This document shows, in pieces, positions 41,069 to 50,371 of a stretch of 64,000 nt of DNA. Position 1 is the first letter of the stretch. Each line of letters begins with the position of its first letter. Made by a program: the position numbers and the translations under genes. Under the pieces are notes generated by a model. It was not told the DNA's origin, did no database searches, and was given only the letters and a program-made list of their open reading frames with translations. The DNA comes from Flavobacterium daejeonense DSM 17708 (GTDB lineage Bacteria; Bacteroidota; Bacteroidia; Flavobacteriales; Flavobacteriaceae): NCBI RefSeq assembly GCF_000425425.1, contig NZ_AUDK01000007.1:1-64000 (forward strand), in the 5' to 3' direction.

Positions 41069-42112
41069 ATGAATAAAAAAAAGGAAGATAAAGACATGAA
41101 ATCAGTAATCCGTTCTTCTACGGCTGAGTACTTAACCTTTATTGCAGCTACTGGAGAAGGAGGCGTTGAAGCCATTTATGCCAATGAAAATATTTGGTTG
41201 ACACAAAAAATGATGGGAACGCTTTACAACGTGAATGTAAGAACCGTTAATGAACATCTACAAAAGATATTTAAAGACAGTGAATTACAAGACGATACAG
41301 TTATCCGGAAATTCCGGATAACTGCTTCAGATGGTAAAAATTATAATACGCAGCACTACAATCTTTCTGCAATCATTGCGGTTGGTTACAAAGTAAATTC
41401 TGAGAGAGCAGTACAATTTAGAAAATGGGCGACACAAATTGTACAGGAGTTTATCATCAAGGGGTTTGCAATGGATGATGAGCGATTGAAAAATGACGGT
41501 ACTCTTTTAGGGAAGAAATATTTTGAAGAACAACTTCAACGGATTAGAGAAATTCGCCTAAGCGAACGTAAATTTTATCAAAAAATCACAGATATTTATA
41601 GTACAGCCATAGATTATGATATTTCAGCTACTGCAACGCAACGATTTTTTGCCACTGTTCAAAACAAACTCCATTGGGCAATACACGGACAAACAGCTGC
41701 AGAAGTTGTTGTGAATAGAGCCAATCACCAAAAAGAAAATATGGGTTTGACCAGTTGGAAAGATGCTCCTAGTGGAAAAATCCAAAAATTTGATGTTAGT
41801 GTAGCTAAAAATTATTTGACTGAAAACGAAATAGAACAATTACAACGTTTGGTTTCAGCCTATTTAGATATAGCTGAAGATATGGCTATCCGACAAATCC
41901 CGATGACTATGGAAGATTGGGAGAGTCGCTTGAATAAATTTATTGAAGCTACCGATAGAGAAATTTTACAAAACGCAGGAAAAGTAACTGCTGAAATAGC
42001 CAAAGCACATGCTGAAAGTGAGTTCGAAAAATACAGAATTATTCAGGATCGATTATTTGAAAGTGATTTTGATAAAATCATTAAAAATCAACTTACTCCT
42101 AAAAAAGAGTAA
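41069..42112 (+). CDS. RhuM family protein
   Basis: A 347-residue protein of the virulence RhuM family. The N-terminal half is Bro/KilA-N-like: ENIWLTQKMMGTLYNVNVRTVNEHLQKIF near residues 41-69 resembles a helix-turn-helix, followed by FRITASDGKNYNTQHYNLSAIIAVGYKVNSERAVQFRKWATQ near 87-129, the core RhuM signature. The C-terminal half is helical. RhuM genes are scattered in pathogenicity, phage and restriction-modification islands; the molecular function is unknown. Here it sits alone between a broken and an intact copy of a GyrI-like gene. A second Met at residue 10 could also be the start. Confidence 0.88.
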   Translation: MNKKKEDKDMKSVIRSSTAEYLTFIAATGEGGVEAIYANENIWLTQKMMGTLYNVNVRTVNEHLQKIFKDSELQDDTVIRKFRITASDGKNYNTQHYNLSAIIAVGYKVNSERAVQFRKWATQIVQEFIIKGFAMDDERLKNDGTLLGKKYFEEQLQRIREIRLSERKFYQKITDIYSTAIDYDISATATQRFFATVQNKLHWAIHGQTAAEVVVNRANHQKENMGLTSWKDAPSGKIQKFDVSVAKNYLTENEIEQLQRLVSAYLDIAEDMAIRQIPMTMEDWESRLNKFIEATDREILQNAGKVTAEIAKAHAESEFEKYRIIQDRLFESDFDKIIKNQLTPKKE

Positions 42113-42159
42113 GATACACCAAATTTAATACACATAACATACGGTTTAATACTTTTAAA

Positions 42160-42645
42160 ATGAAACCCAAAATCATAGCCCTCGAAGAAAAAAAAATAGT
42201 AGGTTGTAAGCAAAGCATGAATTATGCGGCTTATAATCCGGTGCCGTTGTGGCAAAGTTTTATGCCTATTAAAAAGGAAATTGTAAATACTATTGGTTCA
42301 GATTTGTTTTCGGTACAGCAATTTCCGGAAGGTTTTTGGACAGCATTTAATCCGGAAACGATTTTTGAAAAATGGGCAGCGGCTGAAGTAAGTGCTTTTG
42401 AAAATATTCCGCCCAACATGCATACTTTGATGATTCCCGGAGGTTGGTATGCGGTTTTTGAATACAAAGGAGACGGCAGCGATGCGCCCGCTTTTTTTGA
42501 AGCCATTTTTAGCGAATGGATTCCGAATTCAGCTTATGTGGTGGATGACCGACCACATTTTGAAATTTTAGGTTCGAAATATAAAAAAGGGGATCCTAAT
42601 TCGGAAGAAGAAGTCTGGATTCCTGTTCGCTTGAAAACGCTTTAA
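42160..42645 (+). CDS. GyrI-like (AraC effector-binding-type) small-molecule-binding protein
   Basis: A 161-residue stand-alone effector-binding domain of the SOUL/GyrI-like fold. It has the typical alternating strands and the GGWYAVFEYKGDG loop near residues 96-108 that matches the 'GxYAVFxxxG' element of the family, and ends with DVWIPV-like EEVWIPVRL. Such domains bind small hydrophobic ligands or proteins such as gyrase. The ligand here is unknown. An internally deleted copy lies at 40878-41021 on the other side of rhuM. Confidence 0.8.
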   Translation: MKPKIIALEEKKIVGCKQSMNYAAYNPVPLWQSFMPIKKEIVNTIGSDLFSVQQFPEGFWTAFNPETIFEKWAAAEVSAFENIPPNMHTLMIPGGWYAVFEYKGDGSDAPAFFEAIFSEWIPNSAYVVDDRPHFEILGSKYKKGDPNSEEEVWIPVRLKTL

Positions 42646-42654
42646 GTTTTTATG

Positions 42655-42696
42655 GTACACGGATGAAACTGATTTTAGCAGACTGGAACAGATTTT
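42655..42696. repeat. Word-repeat tract (ACACGGATGAAACTGATTTT type)
   Basis: The spacer before chrA contains ACACGGATGAAACTGATTTT and AGCAGACTGGAACAGATTTT in series: two variants of a roughly 20-base unit built on the word GGA(T)nnAACnGATTTT. It resembles the other intergenic word-repeats but lacks an inverted arm. Confidence 0.45.
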
Positions 42697-42790
42697 TTAT
42701 TTTCTATATTTTAAAAATTCCCTTTATTTGTTGTTAAATTAATTTGTTTTCTCATTAGAAGGCTGAATTTAGCATAAAAAAATCTTTGTA

Positions 42791-43918
42791 ATGAATGAAA
42801 AACAACGTTTAAAGGAGCTGGCACAACTGTTTTTGAAGTTAGGAATTATAGGTTTTGGTGGTCCTGCAGCTCATATTGCAATGATGCAAAATGAAGTGGT
42901 TGTCAAAAGAAAATGGCTGGACGAACAGCATTTTCTGGATTTATTAGGAGCGACCCATTTAATTCCGGGGCCTAACAGTACCGAAATGGCTATTCATATC
43001 GGGCATGAACGGGCGGGAGTAAAGGGCTTAATCGTTTCAGGCTTGTGTTTTATTTTGCCTGCCGTTTTTATCACCGGATTTTTTGCATGGCTTTACAAAG
43101 CATACGGTCAGTTACCGGAAATACAGCCGTTTTTGTACGGAATCAAACCCGCAATAATTGCAATTATTTTAGGTGCTATTTTTCCTTTGGCAAAAAAATC
43201 ATTTAAAACGATTCCGCTTGGAATCATTGGAGCTGTCGTTTTAGTTCTTTCTCTTTTACATTTTAACGAAATAGCCTTGCTTTTTGGAGCGGGATTTTTG
43301 TCATTATTTTGGTTTTCGATACAAAATAAAAATTCCGTTCAAAGGAATTGGATTCCTTTGGGGATTTTACCGGCTTCACAAACAACTCTGACTGCTGTAA
43401 GCAATTGGAATTTATTTTTGATTTTTCTAAAAATCGGTGCCATTCTTTACGGAAGCGGTTATGTTTTATTTGCTTTTTTAGATGCCGAATTGGTTGCCAA
43501 AGGTTTGCTTTCCCGTATCGAATTGATTGATGCTATTGCGGTAGGACAATTTACACCCGGCCCCGTTTTTTCATCGGTAACTTTTGTGGGATATCAGATG
43601 AATGGTTTTAGCGGAGCAGCGGTTTCTACGTTGGCCATTTTTCTGCCTTCTTTTGTTTTTGTAGCTTTATTAAATCCTTTGGTCAAAAAACTACGAAATT
43701 CAAAAGCTTTTTCAGTTTTTTTAGATGCGGTGAATGTTTCTTCGGTGGCGATAATTATTTCTATTTGTATCCAAATAGGAGCAGAAACCATAACCGATTG
43801 GCGAACTATTCTGATTGCTATTGTAAGTATGATTGTGGCATTTTATTATAGAAAAATCAACAGTGCTTTTTTAGTTTTAGGAGGTGCTTTTTTAGGATAT
43901 ATTTTAGGATTATTTTAA
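42791..43918 (+). CDS. chrA: Chromate transporter family (ChrA-like) protein
   Basis: A 375-residue membrane protein with two homologous halves, the long-chain CHR architecture. The first half has FGGPAAHIAMM (near residues 21-31) and the signature LIPGPNSTEMAIHIGHERAG (near 57-76). The second half repeats it as LKIGAILYGSGYVLFAFLDAEL and VGQFTPGPVFSSVTFVGYQMNG. About ten to twelve hydrophobic segments. The best-studied members export chromate in exchange or symport with protons; other substrates are possible. The transcript ends at the hairpin 43923-43958. Confidence 0.9.
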   Translation: MNEKQRLKELAQLFLKLGIIGFGGPAAHIAMMQNEVVVKRKWLDEQHFLDLLGATHLIPGPNSTEMAIHIGHERAGVKGLIVSGLCFILPAVFITGFFAWLYKAYGQLPEIQPFLYGIKPAIIAIILGAIFPLAKKSFKTIPLGIIGAVVLVLSLLHFNEIALLFGAGFLSLFWFSIQNKNSVQRNWIPLGILPASQTTLTAVSNWNLFLIFLKIGAILYGSGYVLFAFLDAELVAKGLLSRIELIDAIAVGQFTPGPVFSSVTFVGYQMNGFSGAAVSTLAIFLPSFVFVALLNPLVKKLRNSKAFSVFLDAVNVSSVAIIISICIQIGAETITDWRTILIAIVSMIVAFYYRKINSAFLVLGGAFLGYILGLF

Positions 43919-43922
43919 AGCA

Positions 43923-43958
43923 AAAAAGCCATTAAGCGCGGAAACTTAATGACTTTTT
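43923..43958. terminator. Bidirectional terminator between chrA and the RND operon
   Basis: AAAAAGCCATTAAG (43923-43936) pairs with CTTAATGACTTTTT (43945-43958) with one mismatch around an 8-base loop, with A-rich and T-rich ends on both sides. It can stop both convergent transcripts. Confidence 0.75.
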
Positions 43959-43986
43959 AGAAAAATAACTAATTTTAAAATAAAGC

Positions 43987-45387
43987 TCATTGCCATCCGC
44001 CGCCAAGGGCTTTGTACAATTGAATGATGGCTTTGTATTGTTGGAATCTATTGTCAACCAAATTTAGTTTGGCATTCAACGCATCATTTTTAGAAGTCAA
44101 AACTTCCAGATAATTGGCCAAACCATAGGTTAACAATTCATCGGAAAAACTGGCCGCTTTTGTTAACACATCGGCTTGTTTTTCGCGAATAATAATTTTG
44201 CGTGTTTCATTGTTGTATTGTGCTAAAGCATCCGAAACTTCTTTTCCGGCTTTTAACAACGATTGCTCAAATTGCAAATAAGCTTTTTCCTGATTTGCTT
44301 TAGCAATTTCATATTTGGTTTTTATTTGCCTTTGATTAAAAATTGGCTGTGTTAAACCGGTTACAATATTGGCAAAAATAGAATTAGTGCTGAACCATTC
44401 TTTTAAATCAATACTTTGTAAACCTCCGGTAGCGGTTACTTTTAGACTTGGATAAAAACTGCTTTTGGCTACATTAGTTAATTCAAAATTTGAAATCAAA
44501 TTGTATTCGGCAGCAATTACATCCGGACGGTTTCTCAACAATTGAGTTGGAACACCTAATGTGATGGTAGGTTGCAATTTTTGATCATTAAAAGTGCTGC
44601 GTGCTATCTCGGCCGAAGGTTCGCCTAAAAGTGTACTCAACGTATTTTCGAGAATTATTACCGAATTTTTCAAATCGGCAATAATTAATTCAGTTGCATA
44701 TTTTTGAGCTTCCGTTTGTTTAACACCAACTTCGGTTACACTTCCTGATTTTTTAAGCTGAATAATCGTTTCAACACTTTTATTTCGGTTAATCAGTGTT
44801 TCTTCGGCAACTTTTATTTGCTCGTCTACCGCCAATAATTGGTAATAAGTGGCAGCAATATTAGCTATCAATTCGGTTTTAATCGCCTGATTAGCGGCTG
44901 TAGTTTGTAAAAAGGCCGCATTAGCCGCACGTTTGTTACTTCTGATTTTTCCCCAAATATCTGCTTCCCAGGAAAGTGTTCCTGTGAATTGGTATTGATC
45001 TACAGAGGTATTTCTAACAATAGCACCAAATTGGCTATTTTTAGATAATTCCTGATGTGTCCAGTCGGTTCCAACAGAAAAATTTGGAAAAAAGCCTGCT
45101 TTGCCTTGCTTCATCGTGGCTTCGGCAGCAGCAAGATTTTGCATTGCAATGCGAATGTCTAAATTGTTTTGCAATCCTTTTTTAATATATCCCTGCAAAA
45201 TGGGATCGGTGAAAATTTTGTCCCAACTTACGTTTGCCAGCGAATTAGTATCAGCAATTGCGGTTTCGCTGCGATACAAATTATCGGTTTTTACATCAGG
45301 TCTTTTGTAATCTTTAGCAACAAAACAGGATTGCATTACGATTGCTGTAGTTCCTAATAAGGCAACTTTATATAATTTATTTTTCAT
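43987..45387 (-). CDS. RND efflux outer-membrane factor (TolC/NodT family lipoprotein)
   Basis: A 466-residue outer-membrane channel of a tripartite pump. The signal sequence ends in a lipobox (TTAIVMQSC, Cys21). Two outer-membrane efflux protein repeats follow with the usual long helices (IRIAMQNLAAAEATMKQGKAGFFPNFSVG near residues 80-108; ANLPRAD-like LLRNRPDVIAAEYNLI near 282-297). It would form a trimeric beta-barrel and periplasmic tunnel. It is the last gene of the operon adaptor-permease-channel, 4 bases after the permease. Confidence 0.94.
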   Translation of the reverse strand: MKNKLYKVALLGTTAIVMQSCFVAKDYKRPDVKTDNLYRSETAIADTNSLANVSWDKIFTDPILQGYIKKGLQNNLDIRIAMQNLAAAEATMKQGKAGFFPNFSVGTDWTHQELSKNSQFGAIVRNTSVDQYQFTGTLSWEADIWGKIRSNKRAANAAFLQTTAANQAIKTELIANIAATYYQLLAVDEQIKVAEETLINRNKSVETIIQLKKSGSVTEVGVKQTEAQKYATELIIADLKNSVIILENTLSTLLGEPSAEIARSTFNDQKLQPTITLGVPTQLLRNRPDVIAAEYNLISNFELTNVAKSSFYPSLKVTATGGLQSIDLKEWFSTNSIFANIVTGLTQPIFNQRQIKTKYEIAKANQEKAYLQFEQSLLKAGKEVSDALAQYNNETRKIIIREKQADVLTKAASFSDELLTYGLANYLEVLTSKNDALNAKLNLVDNRFQQYKAIIQLYKALGGGWQ

Positions 45388-45391
45388 TTTC

Positions 45392-48300
45392 TTATTCTAA
45401 AGATTCAACATCTGATTCGTCGATTGGAGCAGGAAGTGGTTTTGTGGAAATTTTTTCCTGTAAATTTTGGAAGACAATAAACAATACCGGAATTACAAAT
45501 ACTCCTAAAATCGTTCCTATTAACATACCTCCGATAGCTCCGGTTCCAATAGCTTTGTTTCCTACAGCTCCGGCTCCGCGGGCAAGCATTAACGGTAATA
45601 GTCCTAAAATAAAGGCAAAAGAGGTCATTAAAATTGGTCTCAAACGGGCAACGGCACCCTGAATAGCGGCCTGAGTTACGCTGTAGCCTTTTCGTCGGGC
45701 ATCGACTGAGAATTCTACAATCAAAATGGCATTTTTAGCCAATAATCCTATAAGCATGATTAAGGTAATTTGCAGATATATGTTGTTTGTAACTCCAAAT
45801 AAATAAGCAAAAATATAAGAACCCGTTAAACCAATTGGCAACGATAATAATACCGCAAAAGGCAAAATGTAACTTTCGTATTGCGCTGATAATAAGAAAT
45901 ACACAAACACTAAACACAGGATAAAAATAAACAACGTTTGTCCGCCGGCACTAATTTCCTCACGGGTCATTCCTGAAAATTCATAACCATATCCCAAAGG
46001 TAATTTTTGGCTTGCTACTTCCTGAACCGCTTTAATTGCATCTCCGGAACTGAAACCAGGATTTGGAGCTCCGGTAATTTTTACCGAAGTAAATAAGTTA
46101 AAACGTTCAATAGCCTGTGGTCCAAAAACTTTTTCTAAGCTAACAAATTGAGAAATTGGCGCCATTTGTCCGCTGCTATTTCTAACCAAAACTTTATTGA
46201 AAGATTCCGGATCATTTCTGAATTGCGGTTCTGACTGATAAACCACACGGTATTGTTTTCCAAATTTATTAAAGTTAGACGCATAAACTCCTCCGTAATA
46301 ACCTTGCAAAGTTCCTAAAACATCCGTAACTGTTAATCCTGATTTTTTAATCGCAGGAACATTTAAATCAATTCGATATTGCGGATAATTCGCAGAGAAA
46401 GATGTCGCTGCATATTGAATTTCCGGACGGCTGTTTAATTCGGCAATGAATTCGTCTTTTACTTTACTCAATTCCTGAACCGTTCCACCTTTTTGGTCTT
46501 GTAACTGCATTTCAAATCCATTGGAGAATCCAAAACCAACCAGTGTAGGACGGGCGAAAAATAACACTTTAGCATCTTTTACTACCGCTGCACGCTTAAA
46601 CAATTCCTGCACAATGGCGGTAACTTCCTGATTGGCTTCTTTTCGTTCGGCCCAGGGTTTCAGTTTTACGATTACCATTCCGTAGTTACTTCCGGTACCA
46701 CTAATTAAACTTCGACCGGAAATACGTAAAACCTCTTTGATTTCAGGAATATCTTTAATTTGATTTTCAATTTGCAACAATACTTCTTCTGTTCTTTTTA
46801 AAGAAGTTCCCGGTGCCAATGAAACATCCGACATAATAGATCCGGTGTCTTCATTTGGTACGAAAGCTTTAGGAGTAATTGTTGTCAATAAGATATAAAG
46901 TCCGGCAAAAAGAGCAATTCCCGCAAATGCCATCCATTTTCTTTTGATAAAAAACTCAACCGAGCGTTTGTATTTAGATGTGGTAATATCAAATCCCGCG
47001 TTGAAAGCTGCGTAGAAACGTTCTACAAATCCTTTTGGTTTGTGAGAACCATGTTCTTTTAAGAAAATGGCACAAAGAGCAGGAGATAAGGTAAGGGCAT
47101 TAATGGCTGATAAAACAATAGAAACTGCCAGTGTTAAACCAAATTGTTTATAGAAAACGCCCGAAGAACCACTAATAAACGATACCGGAATAAATACAGC
47201 CGACATTACCAACGTAATCGAAATAATAGCGCTACTAATGTCTCCCATTGCACTATGAGCTGCTTTTTTAGGATCGTGTTCTCCGGCTTCCATCTTAGCA
47301 TGGACGGCTTCCACCACAACAATGGCGTCATCCACTACAATTCCCACGGCTAAAACCAGTGCGAATAAGGTTAACAAGTTAATGGTAAAACCAAATAAAC
47401 TCAGGAAAAAGAAGGTTCCGATAATAGCGACCGGTACCGAAATTGCCGGAATAAGTGTAGATCTCCAATCCTGCAAGAAGATGAAAACCACAATAAATAC
47501 CAGAATGAAAGCTTCAATTAAGGTATGAATTACTTTAGAAATCGATTCGTCAAGGAAATCATTTGCATTAATTAAAGTGGTATATTTTATTCCTTTTGGG
47601 AAATTAACTGATGATTGATCTAAAACTTTTAAGGAGTTTTCAATTACCTCCTGAGCATTAGAACCTGCTGTTTGAGCAATGGCAATCGCCACGGATTGAT
47701 TACCGTTTGTCAGTGTGTTACTGGCATAATTTACGGCTCCCAGTTCCACTTTAGCAATATCTCCTAACTTTAAAACTTCTCCGTCAGGTGTAGAACGTAC
47801 TACAATTTCTTCAAATTCTTTAGTACTTTGTAAACGCCCTTTGTATTTTAAAACATATTGAAAAGATTCGTTGCTGCTTTCTCCTAATTGTCCCGGAGCA
47901 GCCTCAATGTTTTGTTCGGCTAATAAAGCAGTAATATCCGAAGGTACTAAACCGTAAGCTCCCATTACGTCTGGCTTTAACCAAATACGCATGGAATAAT
48001 CTTTTTGACCAAAAATCATCGCTTCACCTACACCGGCAACCCTTTTGATTTTTGGTAAAATATTAATGTTGGCATAGTTTTGAAGGAAAGTCATATCATA
48101 ATTTGGATTTTCACTATATAAAGAAAAAATCAAAATGTTATCACTTTGTCTTTTAGAAGTGGTAACCCCGGCTTTAGTAACTTCCTGCGGCAATAAAGGC
48201 GTAGCACGCGACACACGATTTTGAACGTTTACCGCAGCTAAATCAGGATTGGTTCCTAATTTGAAATAAATATTTATCGATGCCGAACCGTCATTATTGG

Positions 48301-48544
48301 AAGTCGAAGTCATGTAAGTCATGTCTTCCACACCATTAATTTGTTCTTCCAAAGGAATTACAACCGAGTTCATTACAACTTCGGCACTGGCTCCCTGATA
48401 ATTAGCAGAAACCGTTACCGTTGGCGGAGCAATCTCCGGATATTGAGAAACAGGTAGTGATATTAAACCTAAAACCCCCAGAATGACGATGATAATAGAA
48501 ATCACCGTTGACAAAACGGGTCTGTCAATGAATTTTGAAAACAT
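45392..48544 (-). CDS. RND multidrug efflux permease (HAE1 family)
   Basis: A 1050-residue proton-driven inner-membrane transporter of the AcrB/MexB type. It starts MFSKFIDRPVLSTVISIIIVILG, with the first membrane helix at residues 9-29. The proton-relay pair is in VGIVVDDAIVVVEAV (motif A, near residues 401-415). Two large periplasmic loops and twelve helices are present, and the last helices contain GLLAKNAILIVEF near 936-948 (with the conserved Lys) and a basic/acidic tail. HAE1 pumps export hydrophobic drugs, dyes and detergents; the real substrates here are unknown. Confidence 0.96.
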   Translation of the reverse strand: MFSKFIDRPVLSTVISIIIVILGVLGLISLPVSQYPEIAPPTVTVSANYQGASAEVVMNSVVIPLEEQINGVEDMTYMTSTSNNDGSASINIYFKLGTNPDLAAVNVQNRVSRATPLLPQEVTKAGVTTSKRQSDNILIFSLYSENPNYDMTFLQNYANINILPKIKRVAGVGEAMIFGQKDYSMRIWLKPDVMGAYGLVPSDITALLAEQNIEAAPGQLGESSNESFQYVLKYKGRLQSTKEFEEIVVRSTPDGEVLKLGDIAKVELGAVNYASNTLTNGNQSVAIAIAQTAGSNAQEVIENSLKVLDQSSVNFPKGIKYTTLINANDFLDESISKVIHTLIEAFILVFIVVFIFLQDWRSTLIPAISVPVAIIGTFFFLSLFGFTINLLTLFALVLAVGIVVDDAIVVVEAVHAKMEAGEHDPKKAAHSAMGDISSAIISITLVMSAVFIPVSFISGSSGVFYKQFGLTLAVSIVLSAINALTLSPALCAIFLKEHGSHKPKGFVERFYAAFNAGFDITTSKYKRSVEFFIKRKWMAFAGIALFAGLYILLTTITPKAFVPNEDTGSIMSDVSLAPGTSLKRTEEVLLQIENQIKDIPEIKEVLRISGRSLISGTGSNYGMVIVKLKPWAERKEANQEVTAIVQELFKRAAVVKDAKVLFFARPTLVGFGFSNGFEMQLQDQKGGTVQELSKVKDEFIAELNSRPEIQYAATSFSANYPQYRIDLNVPAIKKSGLTVTDVLGTLQGYYGGVYASNFNKFGKQYRVVYQSEPQFRNDPESFNKVLVRNSSGQMAPISQFVSLEKVFGPQAIERFNLFTSVKITGAPNPGFSSGDAIKAVQEVASQKLPLGYGYEFSGMTREEISAGGQTLFIFILCLVFVYFLLSAQYESYILPFAVLLSLPIGLTGSYIFAYLFGVTNNIYLQITLIMLIGLLAKNAILIVEFSVDARRKGYSVTQAAIQGAVARLRPILMTSFAFILGLLPLMLARGAGAVGNKAIGTGAIGGMLIGTILGVFVIPVLFIVFQNLQEKISTKPLPAPIDESDVESLE

Positions 48545-48565
48545 AATGCGTTATTTATTCGGTTG

Positions 48566-49684
48566 TTAGTTTATCCCTTTTTTTACAGGATTGATTATGG
48601 TGGCGTAGTCAACTAATTCAGGTTTGATTAAAGTACCTTCGGCAACAATTCCAACTCCTTCAATAAGTATTTTATCGTTTACGTTTAAGCCTTTGTCAAC
48701 TACAAAAAACTGTCCTCCCGGTACTGCACGAACTTCAACTGGTACTGCTTTTACTTTGTTTTCTTTGTCAATGGTAAGTGCAATACGCTTATCCTGCATT
48801 TCTAAAGTTGCATTTTGAGGAATCAAAATAACATCATTTAAATTAGTAGGAATCTGAATCGTTCCGCTTCCGCCTGAACGCAATAATTTGTTAGTATTTG
48901 AAAAACTGGCTCTTACGTTAAATGAACCTGTTTGTGTATTTGCCTGTCCGCTAAACGTTTCGATTTTTCCTTTTTGAGCATATTCAATTCCGTTGCTCAG
49001 AATTAAATTTACAGCTGGCATTTGAGCAATTTTCTGTTGAAAAGATTTTCCCGCAGCGTTCATCGTAATATCTAATTGTTGTTTTTCGTTCATTGAAAAA
49101 TAAGCATAAATAGTACTTACATCCGAAATTCTGGTCAAAGGTTGAGTCGTTTGACTGCTTACATAACTTCCTAATCTTAAAGGTAAGGTTCCAACAATTC
49201 CGTTTACAGGACTTTTGATAGTAGCATAATTAATGCGGGCAATGATACTTTGGTAAGTACTTTTAGCACTCGCCAAATTAGCTTTGGCAGTTTCTAATTG
49301 TACATCGCTTATAATATTTCTTTCTACCAATGGTTTTAAACGGTTCACTTCTACCTGAGCAGCTGCTACTTTTGCTTTAGCAGCACTGGCTTCCTGATCG
49401 GCAGTTTGTGTTTCTAATTTAAAAAGTAATTGTCCTTTTTTAACTTCCTGTCCTTCCTGAACATATATTTTTTCGATATAACCATCTACTTTGGCACGGA
49501 TGTCAATATCGGTAATTCCTTCTAAAGTAGCCGGATATTCGGCCAGCAAAGAAGTGTTAGACTTAGTCACGGCAACGACTTTATAAGGCATAGCGACAGG
49601 TGCAGCCTTATCTTCCTTTTTTTGATTACAGGAAACTAAGCCAATTGATAATATGAGGGAACTAATAAAAAATCTCTTTTTCAT
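48566..49684 (-). CDS. RND efflux periplasmic adaptor (MFP) lipoprotein
   Basis: A 372-residue membrane-fusion protein. The lipobox IGLVSC puts the lipid-bearing Cys at residue 19. The biotinyl-lipoyl halves are split around the helical hairpin: IRAKVDGYIEKIYVQEGQEVKKGQLLFKLE near residues 62-91 and TIKSPVNGIVGTLPLRLGSYVSS near 150-172, the classic arrangement. Beta-barrel and membrane-proximal domains follow. It links permease and outer-membrane channel, and is the first pump gene after the regulator (9-base gap). Confidence 0.95.
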   Translation of the reverse strand: MKKRFFISSLILSIGLVSCNQKKEDKAAPVAMPYKVVAVTKSNTSLLAEYPATLEGITDIDIRAKVDGYIEKIYVQEGQEVKKGQLLFKLETQTADQEASAAKAKVAAAQVEVNRLKPLVERNIISDVQLETAKANLASAKSTYQSIIARINYATIKSPVNGIVGTLPLRLGSYVSSQTTQPLTRISDVSTIYAYFSMNEKQQLDITMNAAGKSFQQKIAQMPAVNLILSNGIEYAQKGKIETFSGQANTQTGSFNVRASFSNTNKLLRSGGSGTIQIPTNLNDVILIPQNATLEMQDKRIALTIDKENKVKAVPVEVRAVPGGQFFVVDKGLNVNDKILIEGVGIVAEGTLIKPELVDYATIINPVKKGIN

Positions 49685-49693
49685 AATTGAATT

Positions 49694-50191
49694 TTAGTTT
49701 TGGGATTGATTTTGTATTTCTATTTTTTTAAACTCGGCAATTGTTTTTTTTAAAGATTTTTCAACCTCCAGCAAATGTTTTTTATAGGATTTGATGTTTT
49801 CCAAATTGCATTTTTCTTCGCTGCAGCTGGCTGTTTTTTCTCTGTAATTCAGAATTCTTTCTGTTACAATAAATTCTGACTCTAATATTTTTAAATAATT
49901 TAATAATCTGCTGCTTAAAGGTGCTGATTTAAAGTATTTTTTTCGGTCACATGGAATGGTGAAATAATAAATTTTTTCCATCTTGAGCAGTAAATTCAAA
50001 TTGGTAGAAATAGAGCTTTTACTTGCACCTAGTTTTTCTACAATGTTTTCAAAAGTTAAACCTGATTTACATCCTTCTACAATTAGTAATCCGACAATTC
50101 TAGCGGCTAAAGGTGGTATGTTGTAAACAGATTCAAAGTGGATACCGAACATCTCAATCAGTTCATCTTTCTCTTTTTGTAAGCTGTCCAT
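49694..50191 (-). CDS. GbsR/MarR-type transcriptional regulator of the RND operon
   Basis: A 165-residue regulator of the GbsR-like MarR group. The helix-turn-helix is in GLTFENIVEKLGASKSSISTNLNLLLKMEKI (near residues 39-69) and the basic wing is IPCDRKKYFKSAP near 78-90. A C-terminal coiled coil carries a pair of cysteines, CSEEKC, near 132-137. It is the first gene of the four-gene operon and has a palindrome overlapping its promoter, so it is likely an autorepressor that responds to pump substrates or, through the cysteines, to redox state. Confidence 0.88.
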   Translation of the reverse strand: MDSLQKEKDELIEMFGIHFESVYNIPPLAARIVGLLIVEGCKSGLTFENIVEKLGASKSSISTNLNLLLKMEKIYYFTIPCDRKKYFKSAPLSSRLLNYLKILESEFIVTERILNYREKTASCSEEKCNLENIKSYKKHLLEVEKSLKKTIAEFKKIEIQNQSQN

Positions 50192-50204
50192 ATTATTTTT
50201 TTTG

Positions 50205-50243
50205 CAAATTTACGATTGGTTCGATAATTACCGAACTAACCAA
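50205..50243 (-). promoter_or_regulatory. RND operon promoter with palindromic operator
   Basis: On the minus strand a perfect -7 motif TAAATTTG (50212-50205) precedes the regulator ATG by 14 bases. Directly upstream is TTGGTTCG-N8-CGAACTAACCAA (50216-50243), with TTGGTT/AACCAA and GTTCG/CGAAC arms. The location over the promoter is that expected for a GbsR/MarR operator. Confidence 0.55.
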
Positions 50244-50346
50244 ACTTAATTTTGTGTTAATTTTTTTGCAACTGATTTTTTAACCAAAAACAGATGTTAA
50301 AAGTCTTTGAGGAAATAAAGGGTCAAAAAATACAATTGAAATTAGT

Positions 50347-50354
50347 TATATTTG
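50347..50354 (+). promoter_or_regulatory. Putative promoter of the HD hydrolase gene (TATATTTG)
   Basis: A perfect TAnnTTTG motif 17 bases before a GTG at 50372. It lies inside the longest open frame, so that frame's first 26 codons are probably not translated. Confidence 0.45.
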
Positions 50355-50371
50355 CAGCCAAAATCAGCATA

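Noticed and set aside
40878..42645. rhuM as part of a restriction-modification or phage island
   Set aside because: No methyltransferase, restriction enzyme, integrase, tRNA target or phage gene was found on either side; only the duplicated GyrI-like gene marks the site.
50294..50371. N-terminal extension of the HD hydrolase from an upstream ATG
   Set aside because: A perfect TAnnTTTG promoter motif lies within it and the translated residues do not resemble the family; a GTG at 50372 gives the expected N-terminus.
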